Shown: in pieces, positions 33,591 through 44,770 of the stretch
How positions within the stretch are numbered: position 1 is the stretch's first letter
Layout of the letters: each line of letters begins with the position of its first letter
NCBI RefSeq assembly: GCF_022682495.2
Contig: NC_071394.1
Span: 31,964,470-32,028,469, forward strand
Length of the DNA stretch: 64,000 nt
Direction: 5' to 3'
Source: Desmodus rotundus
Taxonomy: Eukaryota > Chordata > Mammalia > Chiroptera > Phyllostomidae
Program-made: the position numbers and the translations under genes
Notes under the pieces: generated by a model
Database searches by the model: none
Told to the model about the DNA's origin: nothing
The model's input: only the letters and a program-made list of their open reading frames with translations

Positions 33591-34769
33591 GAAAAGATAT
33601 TAATCAATTTTTGATGAATACCTTATTCTATCGTAAGTTTTCCCATCATTCACAGGAATGAGAAAACACGGATTTCTTTCAAATGGTGTGAGCGTTGCTT
33701 TATAACTTGGTCAGCAATTAGAGTTGACAGAATGCTTTATAATTTTGCCTGGAAACTCTGAACTTAGACATTTAGTTTTAAAATGAATGCCATTTGTGAA
33801 AGTTATTAAATCACTTTTTTCTAGAATTTTACAGTAAATTAATTTCTTTTCTCTTTTTGGCTCTGAGTTAAAACTTTCTGGTAGGGGAGCTTCTTCCTAG
33901 TATGAAGGCAGATTTGAATTAACAATCTTTTTGAAAGTAAAAAATGGAAAGTGTATTGATAAATTGTGTGACTAATGGTTGGGTAGAGATTATTGACATT
34001 TCATGGTGAATTATAATTTAAAATAAGGTTTAATTCTCATGTATATATGTTCATTCTTGTAAATTGGACTCAATCTCATGTCTTTGCTTTTAGCTATATA
34101 TATCTATATAAAAAAATACATTTAAAATAGTTTATTTTAAAAGGAGACAAAATTTGACTCAAAGCAAAATTGAACAATGGGGAGAATGAACTTTTGACCT
34201 GGGATAAATAAAAAAGTGATTCAACCAAAACCAACTTTTCTCCCTGCAGAGCAGGAAGGTAATATATGGAGATACCTTTGTAGCATGCAGACATGTGATT
34301 TCGGGATGCTGCCAGATGTTACATGTGCTCCAGGATACCTCACGAAATTGGGTAAGAAGTGTGGCATTTGCTGCCTGAGCTGCACGCAAGGAGGACCACG
34401 GGCCAATAAGGGAAGATTGCCGCATAAATCAAGCGTGCCAGTAGCTGCAGCGAGAGGAAGCTGAGGAGCACACAGATGCTTTCCTCAGTTTGTCCCCATC
34501 AAACAGGGGGCAAGGCCAGTTGGGTGGGGAGAACCACATTCAAAACTTGCTTCTAATTCCTTTCCTCATCCTCTTCCCCTGGGACATGGGAGGAAAGGGC
34601 ATGTAAGGAAACAGTACAAATAAAACAGAGTTCATGTCAATTTAAATTTCAGGCCATTATGATATGACTGCAATGATTAAACCTACTGGTTACATACGCT
34701 CTCCTTTTTATCATTTATTACAAATGGGCTGGTTTGTTCATCTATTTCCTCGTTTCCTCCTTCCTTTCT
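33591..34769. other. Unassigned AT-rich sequence
   Basis: An 82-codon cysteine-containing open frame at 34216-34464 resembles no family I know. No other signal. Confidence 0.4.
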
Positions 34770-35640
34770 TCATTCAAGCATTAATTACAACATAGTTTTG
34801 CTGGGAGCTTCCGGTGACCTAAGGCAGGGGTGCAGGCCACAGGGAACCTGTGAACGGGCATTAACGTTCACTGCTCATGGAATTCAGTCTAGCTGGGGAT
34901 ACAGTCAGGAAATTAGTAAACTGCATAAATAATTTGATTTGAAAGAAATGAACAAGATGGTTGTAGTGAAAGAAATGAACAGGACGCAATGAGAGAGACC
35001 AATGCTGGGGGTGGCCAGGCACAGTGCCTTTGAGCCGACGACAGGGGGGCTCGAACTGGAGATAAGGAGGGGTCCGCCATGCAAAGAAGGGGGCAGAATC
35101 CCAAGCAGGGGGAATAGCATATATAGGAAAGGCCTTGAGATTTGCATTCCCTGAGGTGCAAGGAGCTTGGTCTTTTCAAGAAAGAAACACAGAAAGAAAA
35201 CTGTTTCCTTATACAGCTGGGACTTTGTGAGTAGGGCAAAGAATGGCACAAACTGGGAGGATGGGTAGGTATATGCCAGGTTATGCAGAATCTTTTAAGA
35301 TGAGGCAAGGAGCTTGGATTTTCTTTGAAATGAAATGCAAAGCCATACACTAAAGGGCTTAGGTAGAGGAGAAATAGGAACTAGTCTGTGTTTTAAAGAG
35401 AGTGCCGGGCCTGCTGTGTGAAGAGCATTTGCAGGCGGGCGGGAGAGGGAGCAGGGAGAGCTGTAAAGAGGCTCCTGCCCTGGGCTGGATGACAGGACAG
35501 GAGCTGGTGCCCAGCAGTGACAGAGCTGAGCAATAGGGCTGGGGCTGACTGCGCAGGCAGAAGCAGCAGGGCCGAGTGTGGGAGCTGTTCTCACCTTGCC
35601 CTTGTGGCTCTGGAAGCACCATCTGAAAATCACTAGTCCA
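34770..35640 (-). repeat. Long L2 LINE fragment, antisense
   Basis: The order is CTTCATTCAAGCATTAATTA, CTAGCTGGGGATACAGTCAG, AAGGCCTTGAGATTTGCATT, AAGGAGCTTGGTCTTTTCAA and AAGGAGCTTGGATTTTCTTT. These blocks belong to the antisense L2 3' kilobase. Overlapping minus-strand open frames here (up to 145 codons) are by-products and do not give the L2 reverse transcriptase. Confidence 0.6.
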
Positions 35641-35779
35641 CACAGTGTAAAAAATAAGTTTGACTGACATTTTCAGACATGTAGCAATTGTTTGACTCGA
35701 CCGACCAGATTACCTAGTGGTTAGATCTATGGTTCTAAAGGTGAGATTCTAGTTTGTTGTGGTCAAAAGTTATGGGAGA

Positions 35780-36007
35780 GTTTTTTAAAATCCTCACCCA
35801 AAGGTATGTTTACGGATTTTCTTAAGGAGAGAGGAAGGGGGTGGGGGGAGAGAGAGAGAGAGAGAGAGAGAAACAGAGAGAGAGAGAGAGAAACAGAGAG
35901 AGAAACATAGATCAGTCGCCTTGCGTACGTGCCCGGACTGAGAATTGAGCCCACAACCTTTTGGTGTATGGGACCACACTACAACCAGCTGAGCCACTGA
36001 CCAGGGC
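35780..36007 (-). mobile_element. Ves SINE, antisense, with expanded GA microsatellite
   Basis: It ends with GAATTGAGCCCACAACC and CAGCTGAGCCACTGACCAGGGC, the complement of the Ves head. The usual GAGAGAAACAT portion has expanded into a (GA)n tract at about 35848-35906, punctuated by AAACAGAGAG copies. The left, tail side is degraded (35785-35825). Confidence 0.85.
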
Positions 36008-36110
36008 AAGACAGTTTCTGATGATGTGAGTGTATTTATTGAGGTCTATAAAACTGTTTACCCCACATGTTTTATTTACAGTGTTCTTTGGAGGAAATAA
36101 TTTCTAAATT

Positions 36111-36156
36111 CTTGACTTTCAATCTTATGATTGAAAACTCATGATTGAAAGTCAAG
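36111..36156. repeat. Perfect 14-bp inverted repeat (hairpin)
   Basis: CTTGACTTTCAATC (36111-36124) and its exact complement GATTGAAAGTCAAG (36143-36156) flank an 18-base spacer. The spacer and right arm also contain ATGATTGAAA twice. In RNA or single-stranded DNA this could fold into a 14-bp stem. Confidence 0.85.
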
Positions 36157-36361
36157 ATCGAGGGGACAACATAATCAAGGAAAAAGGCCATCAGGAGAAA
36201 GAAAGCAAAGATGAATTGAGCCCATGATTTAGCGGTATGCACAAAAAATCAAATCGAGACACTTTGCCGTGCTCAATCTCAGCTTTTACAGACTACACCC
36301 ATGCTTTCATGGAACAGTGTTTGGAAGATTAAGACAATGGCCGTGTGCTTTTAGGCCTTAG

Positions 36362-36556
36362 GCGGGTTGTGCTTCTGTATTTAATTTTGCGGCAGTCACA
36401 CATGCCCTGATGGAGCACAGACTTGATTATTGTAATTCTCTTTCAGCAGGACTTCCAGCAGGGCTTCTCTGTCACTTGCTGCTCATGCAGAATGTAGCAG
36501 CACATCTGCTGGGTGATTTGAGAATGGGCAATCATATTACCCCATCCTGTATAATT
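36362..36556 (+). pseudogene. Ancient non-LTR (L2/CR1-type) reverse transcriptase fragment with open frame
   Basis: The frame is open for 65 codons between a TAG at 36359-36361 and a TGA at 36557-36559. It encodes HRLDYCNSLSAGLPAGLL, then LLMQNVAAHLL, then GNHITPS. This is the thumb-side motif series of CR1/L2/Jockey-type reverse transcriptases, usually 'SRLDYCNSLLAGLP...LQLVQNAAARL...HITP'. The normally following 'LHWLP' block is absent. It is not L1. Such old LINE copies are normally riddled with stops, so an undamaged frame here is notable. No start or promoter suggests expression. Confidence 0.7.
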
Positions 36557-36864
36557 TGATATGTGTGGGTCACTGAGGACTCCGGCAATGTTTCTTTGTT
36601 TCTCTCTCCCTCTCTTCTTAAAGGATGAAAATTACATTTTCTCTGCATCCACACCTATCTATTTCCACAGTCATTTATTTTAGGGAGAATTGTGTAGCTT
36701 TTTGCATACTTGCAAGTCACATGTCATTTTAGGCTAAAGGTATCCATGCTGAGTGACAAGAAAAAAAATGAGTCTATGTGGTAAGATTATGAGGCACTGT
36801 TTTAATAGACTTTACTTCTACTTAATCAAAGAGGTTTATATCCCATGGAAGGATGAAGCGTTTA

Positions 36865-36990
36865 TCCTATCCTGTCTCATCTTATCCTATCCTGCCATAT
36901 CCCATCCCATCCCATCCCATCCCTTCCCATGCCATCCTGTCCAGTCCATTCTGTTTTATTCTGTTCCATTCCCTTCCATCCCATCCTCCT
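36865..36990 (+). repeat. Imperfect pentanucleotide repeat (TCCCA/TCCTA type)
   Basis: A run of TCCTA, TCCCA and TTCCA units, with four perfect CCCAT-type units at about 36900-36920, degenerating to TTCTG and TTCCA units toward 36985. Confidence 0.85.
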
Positions 36991-37679
36991 GCGCACCAAA
37001 TCCTAAGCCAGGCAGCAGCCTGGAAGAGAGACAGCTGCTGCTGCTCTTGCAGCTTTGCCCGCATGGTTAGTGAATGCTGGAAAAGCTGAGGATGCAAGGC
37101 GAAGTCAGGAATCATGACCCTGTGGACTTCTCTAGACCTCCAGGTGCCTCTGTTTATTGTCCCATGAGCATCCTCACTTAAAGTTGTTCAGAATGATGGG
37201 AGATCGGATTGGAACAAAGATCAATAATTTGTGTACACAACTTGGGGCTCCTACTAGAGGGAAATGTAAGACAAGGTACACAGGTAGGGGACACACATCC
37301 TGCCTTTAAACACGGGCATTGGATGTCTGGTTTCCTTCACTGGCAAGTTTATGGACGTTAAATGGGGTACGGGGGAAGATGAAAGGATTGGAAAGGGTGG
37401 TGGGCATCTCAAATGGAAGTATTTCATCCACCCCAGGAACCCCATGGGGGAAGGGGGCTGGTCCTAGGGAGACTATGTAAAAGGGCATCAATTTTATTGA
37501 TTAAACACCATTTTCCAAGGAAATCAATTTTTCTTTATGGTCTCTTATAACATTTACTTCATCCATTCTTTTAGTACTTTTAGCCACTATGGTCAATGGT
37601 TATCTGACTTTTCAAAAGACAAGAGCAAATTTCAGGGAAAAAATAGAGCCAATGTGCATCATTAGACATTGGTGTCACT

Positions 37680-37885
37680 CAGCTGAGGTGTTGACCACCT
37701 AGCTGTAGGCTGGGGCGAAAGCCCCAGCTTGGAGTTGCGACTCCAGTTCTCATCAGTGTCTCTGTAGACAGGTTACTTCCAGTCCCTGCTCCTTAGTTTC
37801 TTCATGTGTGCAGTGTGGATAGTCGTATCATCTCAATGGTGCTGTGAGGACTGAAAATGAGAATAACCGTGAAGTGCAGCTCCTG
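37680..37885 (+). repeat. MIR SINE, sense
   Basis: GAGTTGCGACTCCAGTTCTC, AGGTTACTTCCAGTCCCTGC, CTTAGTTTCTTCATGTGTGC and GGTGCTGTGAGGACTGAAAA parallel the MIR core and 3' region. A short L2-like piece follows at 37890-38010. Confidence 0.55.
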
Positions 37886-38419
37886 CCAGCATCCTTTCCT
37901 GGCTCCTTCAAAGTTGATCTTGAGTTCCATCTACTTTGGAAAACCCTCCCTGATGACTGAAGCCCACGATGTGCACGTATTTATTATATGTTGCTATGTA
38001 CTACTAGTTAAGTATATATCATATGTTCTTAACTAGTCCAAGTAGTTTCTAAGCCTTTGAGAACATAGCATGTAACTTGTACTTTTTGGTGTAGGTTATT
38101 AAGTTGAGTGTGGTCAGTTGTACATAAGCCACACTTAACAGAGACTTGTTTACTGATAACTGGAATGGCTTGTTGACTTTTTAAATTCAGTAGCTTTCCT
38201 AGTGATATTCTTAGAAAGCCCGATATAAACCACTGTGTAATGTCTGTAGACATTCTCTAAAGGATTCAGCACGCCTCTTGAAACTGGAACCAAAACATAT
38301 ACTCAGAGAATTTTCCTACCTCAAGACAAGGTAGCGGAGAGCAGGAAGTCATGGAGAAGAATTTCCATGGAGGATTTTCCTTAACCATACCGCTCTTTTT
38401 GGGGTTCCAGTTCCAATGG

Positions 38420-38665
38420 TACTATGTTGAGATGACAATGATGACGATTCTAGGAATGGAAGCGATGGTAGCGAGCACTTACAGCCCTTACTATGTGTCA
38501 GCATTGGGTCAAATGGGCACAAGCATTTTCTCATATGATCCTGACAACCATCTGAGCTAAGAACAATCACAATCCCTCTTTAATAAATGAGGAAACAAAG
38601 GCTCAGAGATAATAAGTCATTACTAAGGTCACGATCATCAACTCACTCGAGGTCCCAGATCTAGT
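38420..38665 (-). repeat. MIR SINE, antisense
   Basis: GCGAGCACTTACAGCCCTTA, CTATGTGTCAGCATTGGGTC, ATATGATCCTGACAACCATC and AAATGAGGAAACAAAGGCTC are the reverse-complemented MIR blocks in order. Confidence 0.7.
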
Positions 38666-40289
38666 ACAACTCAGTGTGTACAAAAACAGTGAAGGGTGAC
38701 TCCAAGCCTTGCTTTGCATTGTGTCTGTGCTAGAGCCAGCATACTGGGAGGTGTGTGAATGCATCCGTACACACACATGTGTTTTGTGTACAGCTATTAT
38801 GGGATAAACTAGAGGGAAAGACACTGGTAATTAATTTTGATTAACATATTTAATTCTATCAAAGAATAAATAATTTTTACCTCAAGAGAGTTAGTTGCTT
38901 ATTATTTGAGTTTGATGTTTCTCTTTCGTGATGCATTTTTTTTTCCTGAGAAATGACTTTTTTCAAGCACGTTTCTCCACCCTCATTCCCTATTCGTCTC
39001 CCTCCCTCCTATCCTTCCTATAAATAGTCTAGTCAGGCAGACACGGAGACAGTCTTTTCTGACCGGTAAATAGAGAGATTAGTGCCTATGTGGTTGTAGG
39101 AAACTAATAAAATTCTATGAGAAAGTGAAGATTGTTCACTTTCCCATTGTTTTGTGTTTAAAAACCTAGGGTACTATATTTAAAAATTTATCTTATACAA
39201 ATACAGTGGAAACAATGTGTCAGAGACTAAAGCATACTTCATTAGAGTGAGGTCTAAGAAAGCTGAAGAAGGAGGAATGTAACGCATAAGCATTTTAGTA
39301 GATGGATAATCCCACTGAGATCAGAGACTGGTTCGTAGAAAGGAGCAGGATGGCTATGGTTAGTGCTGAACGCAAATGGCTAAAGCAAGAAGGTCTTATT
39401 TCATACAGCAGTGAAGGCCATTCTTCCTGTGAAAATATCATCACTTCTGATGAAGGAAACTGTACAGTGTCGGTCTCAGGTTGGTGATTGAAGAACCTAA
39501 TTCTTGGGACATCTCTCAACCAAGGAATAGTGAAGCTTTTGAGATAGTGTGAATATTCAAGGTTCCCTTTGGCTTTATGACTTAGAGTGATGTATTGCTG
39601 GGCTCTGTTACGTAATAGGATTTGTTACTGGCTTTTGGAGGGATTTCAGTTTAAATTTGGAATCTCCAGACCTGTAGTGGAAGCCTGTTTCTGCTGTTCA
39701 TTATAAATAAACAAATCTTCAATGAAGCTATCTCTTTTGTCAGAGCCTATGGGGCAGGAAGCCAGTCCCTGAAGGCATTGTTTCTTGTGGATGAGCAGCA
39801 TGTGACAAAGGATGTGACTGTACAGTATTTTCTAAGACTGTAAGATACTATAAATACTCTAAGAGAGATACAATGATGCTATGATTTATACTTGAGAGAA
39901 ACAAATTAAATATTTTGGAGGCATATACTACAGTCAATCACTTTTTGAATTGCAGTAAAAACGTGAAAAAAAACTTGTGCAATGCCCCAGCCTGTGGCTT
40001 CCACAGGACATGTCCATGAGGAAGAGCGGGTCTGACAGACACTGATATATCTGAAGGAGACATTTTTTAAGGCCACCCTTGAAGGCAAAAAAAAGACTGC
40101 AAGTGGTGTTGTGACTTGAGGTAATTGCTTTCTCTTTGGGATCTGGAATGGAGGTGCCAGGGAAGACAGAAACCGAGGCTTGGACGGGGTGGGCTCGGAG
40201 GTGTCCTAGACAAGCTGCTAGATTGTTGTGACTACCACGGTCCCCACCCCTTTACAGAATTACTTTGGAGGACCCCTAAGGGCATTTAT
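38666..40289. other. Unassigned sequence
   Basis: No recognised gene or repeat family. Scattered short open frames only. AT-rich. Confidence 0.4.
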
Positions 40290-40545
40290 GTACATTGTGT
40301 TTTTAAAAAAATGTATAATGTACAGCAGGTTGTTATAGTTCAATACTGTGCTATATATTTGAATATTGTCGAGTGTAGATCTTAAAGGTTCTTATCACAA
40401 AAAAGTATAGTGATAAATATTAACTAAATTTACTGCAGTAATTATTTTCTGTAATATATACATATATCAAATCATTATGTTGTACACCCAAAACTAATAC
40501 AGTATTGTATGTTAATTAGATCTCAACACGAAAATTCCTAATAAA
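40290..40545 (+). mobile_element. L1 3' end, sense
   Basis: CAATACTGTGCTATATATTT, GTGTAGATCTTAAAGGTTCT, AAATCATTATGTTGTACACC and AAAACTAATACAGTATTGTA match the terminal 3' UTR of a laurasiatherian L1. The same type recurs at 61710-61960. Confidence 0.65.
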
Positions 40546-40769
40546 TTTTCTTTTAACTTGTGATATCCCAGGTGGATCAAGTCTACAAGACCTTTCAAAT
40601 GATGAAGTAACCTTATAGAAACTGCTGGGCTCATAGAGTTTTTGTTTTGAGATTTAATGAATACTTTTACAAATGTGTGTGATCGATTGAGTTTTTTCCA
40701 CAGTTTTTATGGTGTGTGTATGAGTGCTTTCATTTAGGGAAATGGCCAAAAACCTTACTGGGAAACAGA

Positions 40770-40905
40770 GAGACTACAAGATGGCTTGGTGTGCAGCTCA
40801 GCTCTGGCACATCTCTTCTTGTGACTGTGGGCAGGTCACTTCCCTTCTCTGGTCCTCAGTTACTTCTGTTCTAAAGTGAGAGAACTGATCCAGGGCTTTT
40901 GGTAT
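40770..40905 (+). repeat. MIR SINE fragment, sense
   Basis: CTCAGCTCTGGCACATCTCT, TTGTGACTGTGGGCAGGTCA and TTCTCTGGTCCTCAGTTACT match the MIR core. Confidence 0.55.
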
Positions 40906-41439
40906 GTGTGGATACTCATAAAACGTCTGAAGCTGCCTGTGTGTAAATACACTTTTAGTCCCCACAGACCATTGCTCATCGTTTCCACGCCTCACCATGA
41001 GGTGGGTGCGCACGTGGGGAAGTGGAGGAATGTGGGGCAGGAACGAGGAGAACGACAGTACAGATGACAGTGCACCGTGGACTGAGGGGTGTCATTAACT
41101 AACTCTACACCTGTGTCCCCCCAAACTGGACCGAGTGAACAGTTCCTAATCTGTCTAATCTCATCACGTAGCCACATTTCAAAAACAGTGTTTGGGAACT
41201 GAGAAATCATCAAGGTAAGAACATAAGAAGTCTGGTATGATGCATTACCTTCATTTTATAGATAAAATGACATCCAATAGGTGAAATACAGGGAGTACAT
41301 ATGTATTATCAGAAAAACATGGTTTTTTAAATTCAACAAATTTATCTTTTGTAGAACTCATCCTCTTGTTCTTATTTTTTCTCATTTTTCTTTGGATTGG
41401 TATAACAGTCATCTCGTATGTTACAGGCTTTGGGATTGA

Positions 41440-41815
41440 CATTTATTTATTTATTTTTAAATTTTTACCACAGCCCTTTCCTCTTTAATTTATTTTATTT
41501 TTTATGTAATTTTTTCCTTTAATATTACTTTGTTTTAGTTTCAGGTGTACAGCATAGTGGCTAGTCAATCACATCCTTTACCAAGTGTTCCCCCTGCTGT
41601 TTCCAGTACCCACCTGGCACCATACGTAGCCGTTACAATATTACTGACTATATTCCCTATGCTGTACTTCACATCCTCAGGACTATTTTGTGACCGCCAA
41701 TTTGTACTTCTTAATCCCTCACCTTTTTCACCCAGTCCTCCAACCCCCTCCCTTCTGGCAGCCACCAGTCCGCTCTCTGTGTCTATGACTGTAGTTGTGG
41801 TGTTTAGAAGCCAGT
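41440..41815 (-). mobile_element. L1 3' end, antisense
   Basis: TTTATTTATTTATTTTTAAA, TTAGTTTCAGGTGTACAGCA, CCCTATGCTGTACTTCACAT and CAATTTGTACTTCTTAATCC are the antisense of an L1 3' UTR, starting at the reverse-complemented A-rich tail. Confidence 0.7.
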
Positions 41816-43789
41816 GAGTCCTTTCCAAAATGCATTCTATAATTCTTGTTAGTATTTTCTGGGAGAGAACTATTAGGTGCATGGTCTCCTAGGTTTGTTT
41901 AAAATCCCAAGAGTGTAGTGTTTAGTGGTGCTAATAAGGCAGGGACTGGAGCAGGCAGGAACCACTCTCTGTCTGTGGCTTTCTGGGGAGCCCCGCCGAG
42001 CTGCGCTGTGTGTGTGGAGGGAGCCCGGGCCTGAGCACACGCGCCTTTGGAAACGGTGGGCAGCGCTGAGACAGACCTTCCTAACCCTGTTGGGATTGTC
42101 ATCTTTAGATTGAGTTCGACAATTAAAATGGTATGAATAACATAAACACACTGCTGGTGATTTACCTTGCTTTTTTTAATTTCATTTCCTGGAGTTTTAC
42201 GACTTGAATTTTGTGAAAATCTCCATTATCAGCCTGTGGGTGGTTCACCAATATCAAATCATTTGTTGATTGTCTGAGAAATAATTTTTCCCTGAGGGAG
42301 TCCAGCATGGACATAGCACTGACTTAATTGTTAAACAAGTCTGCTTGTTTTTCCAGAGACTTTTGGCCGTGTGTAGCCTTCTGGGGTCCTGAGGGCCCTC
42401 TGTAGCATCTCAGGAGGTAGCATTGCAGGAGTATCATCCCTGGGAGTCAGTCCACCCCTGAGTGGGAAAGCCTGCTTTCAGTAGACTCAATTTCCTCTTT
42501 GTGTTTGGGAGGATGTTAACAACCAGAAAGTCACCTCCTGGAGGCAGAGATAAGAGCATCCTTCTGCCCTGTCCTGATTCCCTAATGTAACCGGGCTCAC
42601 TACTAATGTGTATTTAGAGCGTGAGTTTCCCGCTCCCTGAAGTCATGATTTCTTGTTTGCAAAGCTGTAGCATGTATAGCAGTGTGATCATCAGCTCCCC
42701 TTCAGAGGAAACTAGAAAGCGCCTTGGATGATTTCTCTTAGTAAATGTGTGTCTTCCAAGTTTTTTTTTTTTTTTACCTTTTTCTGGTCAGTTGTGGCAG
42801 GCAAGATGCCAAGGTTAGTCTTGGCCCGCAGCACACCACAGTAGGGAGAGGGTGAGTAAGGGACGTGTCTCCCGTTGTTTAAAGTCACACAGGGACTTTA
42901 CAAGACACTCCTCTGATGTTTATACCAGGTTACTCTTTCCCTCAAAGGGGGATGTTAAGTTCATTAAGTGGAGATTTCATTCTGCTCATTTCCAATGGAA
43001 TGTTGTGTATTATTAAACTACTGCATTAAAAAAAATCCTATCCTGGTAATGAGGTAACTTTGAAAAATAGTCTTTTTGTTTTGTGAAGACAGGGCCCTTT
43101 AAAAATGGAAAACCGGGGCAAAGTGGTCTGTAATAGACTGAAGGGTTGCAGTATGAAAAATGTGTGAGCTTGTTCAGTCAGGACTTCCAGCCTCCACTCT
43201 CTGGTCCTGTTTCCTCCTTCCTGCAAACAGGGGCTCTTTCCCTTGAACTCTGCCCATTAGACGTCTTCCTTCTGCCGTTCTTCAGGTTTCAATCAATGAA
43301 ACCACATACTTTCAACCTTTCAAAGTAAACATTTTAAACCATTAAATTTTTTTCTATGATTTTGACTTTTCACATTTAATTTATTCCTAAGTGAAGGAGG
43401 TTTTCCCCCACCTATTTCTCTCTATTCTCATCATAATTACTTAATCAAGGTCCCTATAACTTTCTGCCTGGCTCCAGCATGTCCCTCCTAAGTTGCTTCC
43501 TCAACCAGCCCCTTAGCTCTTCCAGTCCATTCTGTGTACTCGCTTTTGGACTTCTCTTTCCTTGACGCCGTCCATACCCTCTTCCCTGTCTTAGCCAGTG
43601 TCCCGTGCACTCCAGTCTCAACTCCAGTGTTTGAGCTTCTCCAGAGTCATCTCTCCACAGGCACTTACTGCGCGTCAACAATACATCAGGCGTGGTGCTC
43701 AGGCCTGGGTATAAGAAAAAGATAAAAGCTCACCTTTGATGGAGCTGGAGGGCTGGAGGTTTTCATCATTTTTAGGTTTATGATTCTGT
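41816..43789. other. Unassigned; GC-rich patch at about 41930-42090
   Basis: A patch at 41930-42090 has more G+C and several CpG dinucleotides but no recognisable exon. The rest is AT-rich, with an L2-like stretch near 43430-43720 (CTGCCTGGCTCCAGCATG). No gene recognised. Confidence 0.4.
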
Positions 43790-44245
43790 GGCATTAAGTA
43801 CATTTACATATTTGTGCAACTATCACCGCCACCCATCTTCAGAACTTTTCTATCTTCCCCAACTAAAACTTTGAACCTGTTAACACTAACTCTCCAAACT
43901 GCCACCCTTCCAGCTCTTGGAAGCAGCCGTTCCACTTCTGTCTCTATGAATGCGACTACTCTAGGCACCTCATGAAAGTGAGGTGATACAATATTTGCCC
44001 CTTTGTGACGGGCTTCTTTCACTCAGCATAATGTCTTCAAGTGTCATCACGCTGTAGCATATGTCAGAATTTCCTTCCTTTTTAAGGCTGAATTATACCC
44101 CATCGTATGTATGTGCCACTTATCTTTACTCATTTATCCATCGGTGGACAGTTGGATTGTTTCCAGCTTTCGGGTATTGTGAGTAATGCTGCCAGGAACC
44201 TGGGTCTACAAACTCCTGTTTGGGTCCTTGTGTTCACTTTTTTTT
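43790..44245 (-). mobile_element. L1 3' UTR and ORF2 tail region, antisense
   Basis: CTTTCACTCAGCATAATGTC, AAGGCTGAATTATACCCCAT, ATTTATCCATCGGTGGACAG, TGGATTGTTTCCAGCTTTCG and GTGAGTAATGCTGCCAGGAA match the antisense of L1M 3' sequence. Confidence 0.7.
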
Positions 44246-44394
44246 ATGGTGCTTGTTTACTTTTAAAGATTATTTTACTTTAAGTTACACAATATAATGT
44301 GAAATAGTTTATTGTCTGTTTATTGCTAATATTATTTTATTACACTTTTGAACACCCACAAAGGGGTATAGAATTGGTGCTTCCTGTATACCAA

Positions 44395-44770
44395 CAGGCA
44401 CAGCCATTAACACTTATTGAGCCCTGTACCCGGCACTCTTCTGCATGCTTTACATGTAGCAACACATTTAATCCTCAGAATAACCTCGTAAGAAGAACAC
44501 TTACATGTATTTTACAGGGGGGACAATGGAGACACTGAGCCATTATAAACTTACCCAAGGGCATATAGAAAGTAAGAGATATTTATTATTAACTCTCACA
44601 GCAACTCAGAAAGGCAGATATTATCATGTTTACTTATTCCGATGAGGAAATTACTGTTCTGATAGATTAAGTGACATCCCTAGTATCACACAGTTAAGAA
44701 GCAGCAGAGTTCAAATGCAGCCCTGGTTTAACTGACTCCAATTTCCGTGCTCTTTCCACTGCAGTGTATT
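44395..44770 (-). repeat. Two adjacent MIR fragments, antisense
   Basis: The first (44395-44575) has ACACTTATTGAGCCCTGTAC, TTTAATCCTCAGAATAACCT and GACACTGAGCCATTATAAAC. The second (44590-44770) restarts the pattern with CACAGCAACTCAGAAAGGCAG, ATGAGGAAATTACTGTTCTG and CTCTTTCCACTGCAGTGTAT. Confidence 0.65.

Noticed and set aside
34913..35350. 145-codon minus-strand frame
   Set aside because: It lies within antisense L2 but does not read the L2 protein. Chance frame.
35763..35954. Serine/leucine-repeat open frame
   Set aside because: Produced by the GA microsatellite inside a Ves SINE.
36853..37115. Open frames with Ser/Pro/His or Trp/Asp/Gly repeats
   Set aside because: Produced by the pentanucleotide tandem repeat on either strand.
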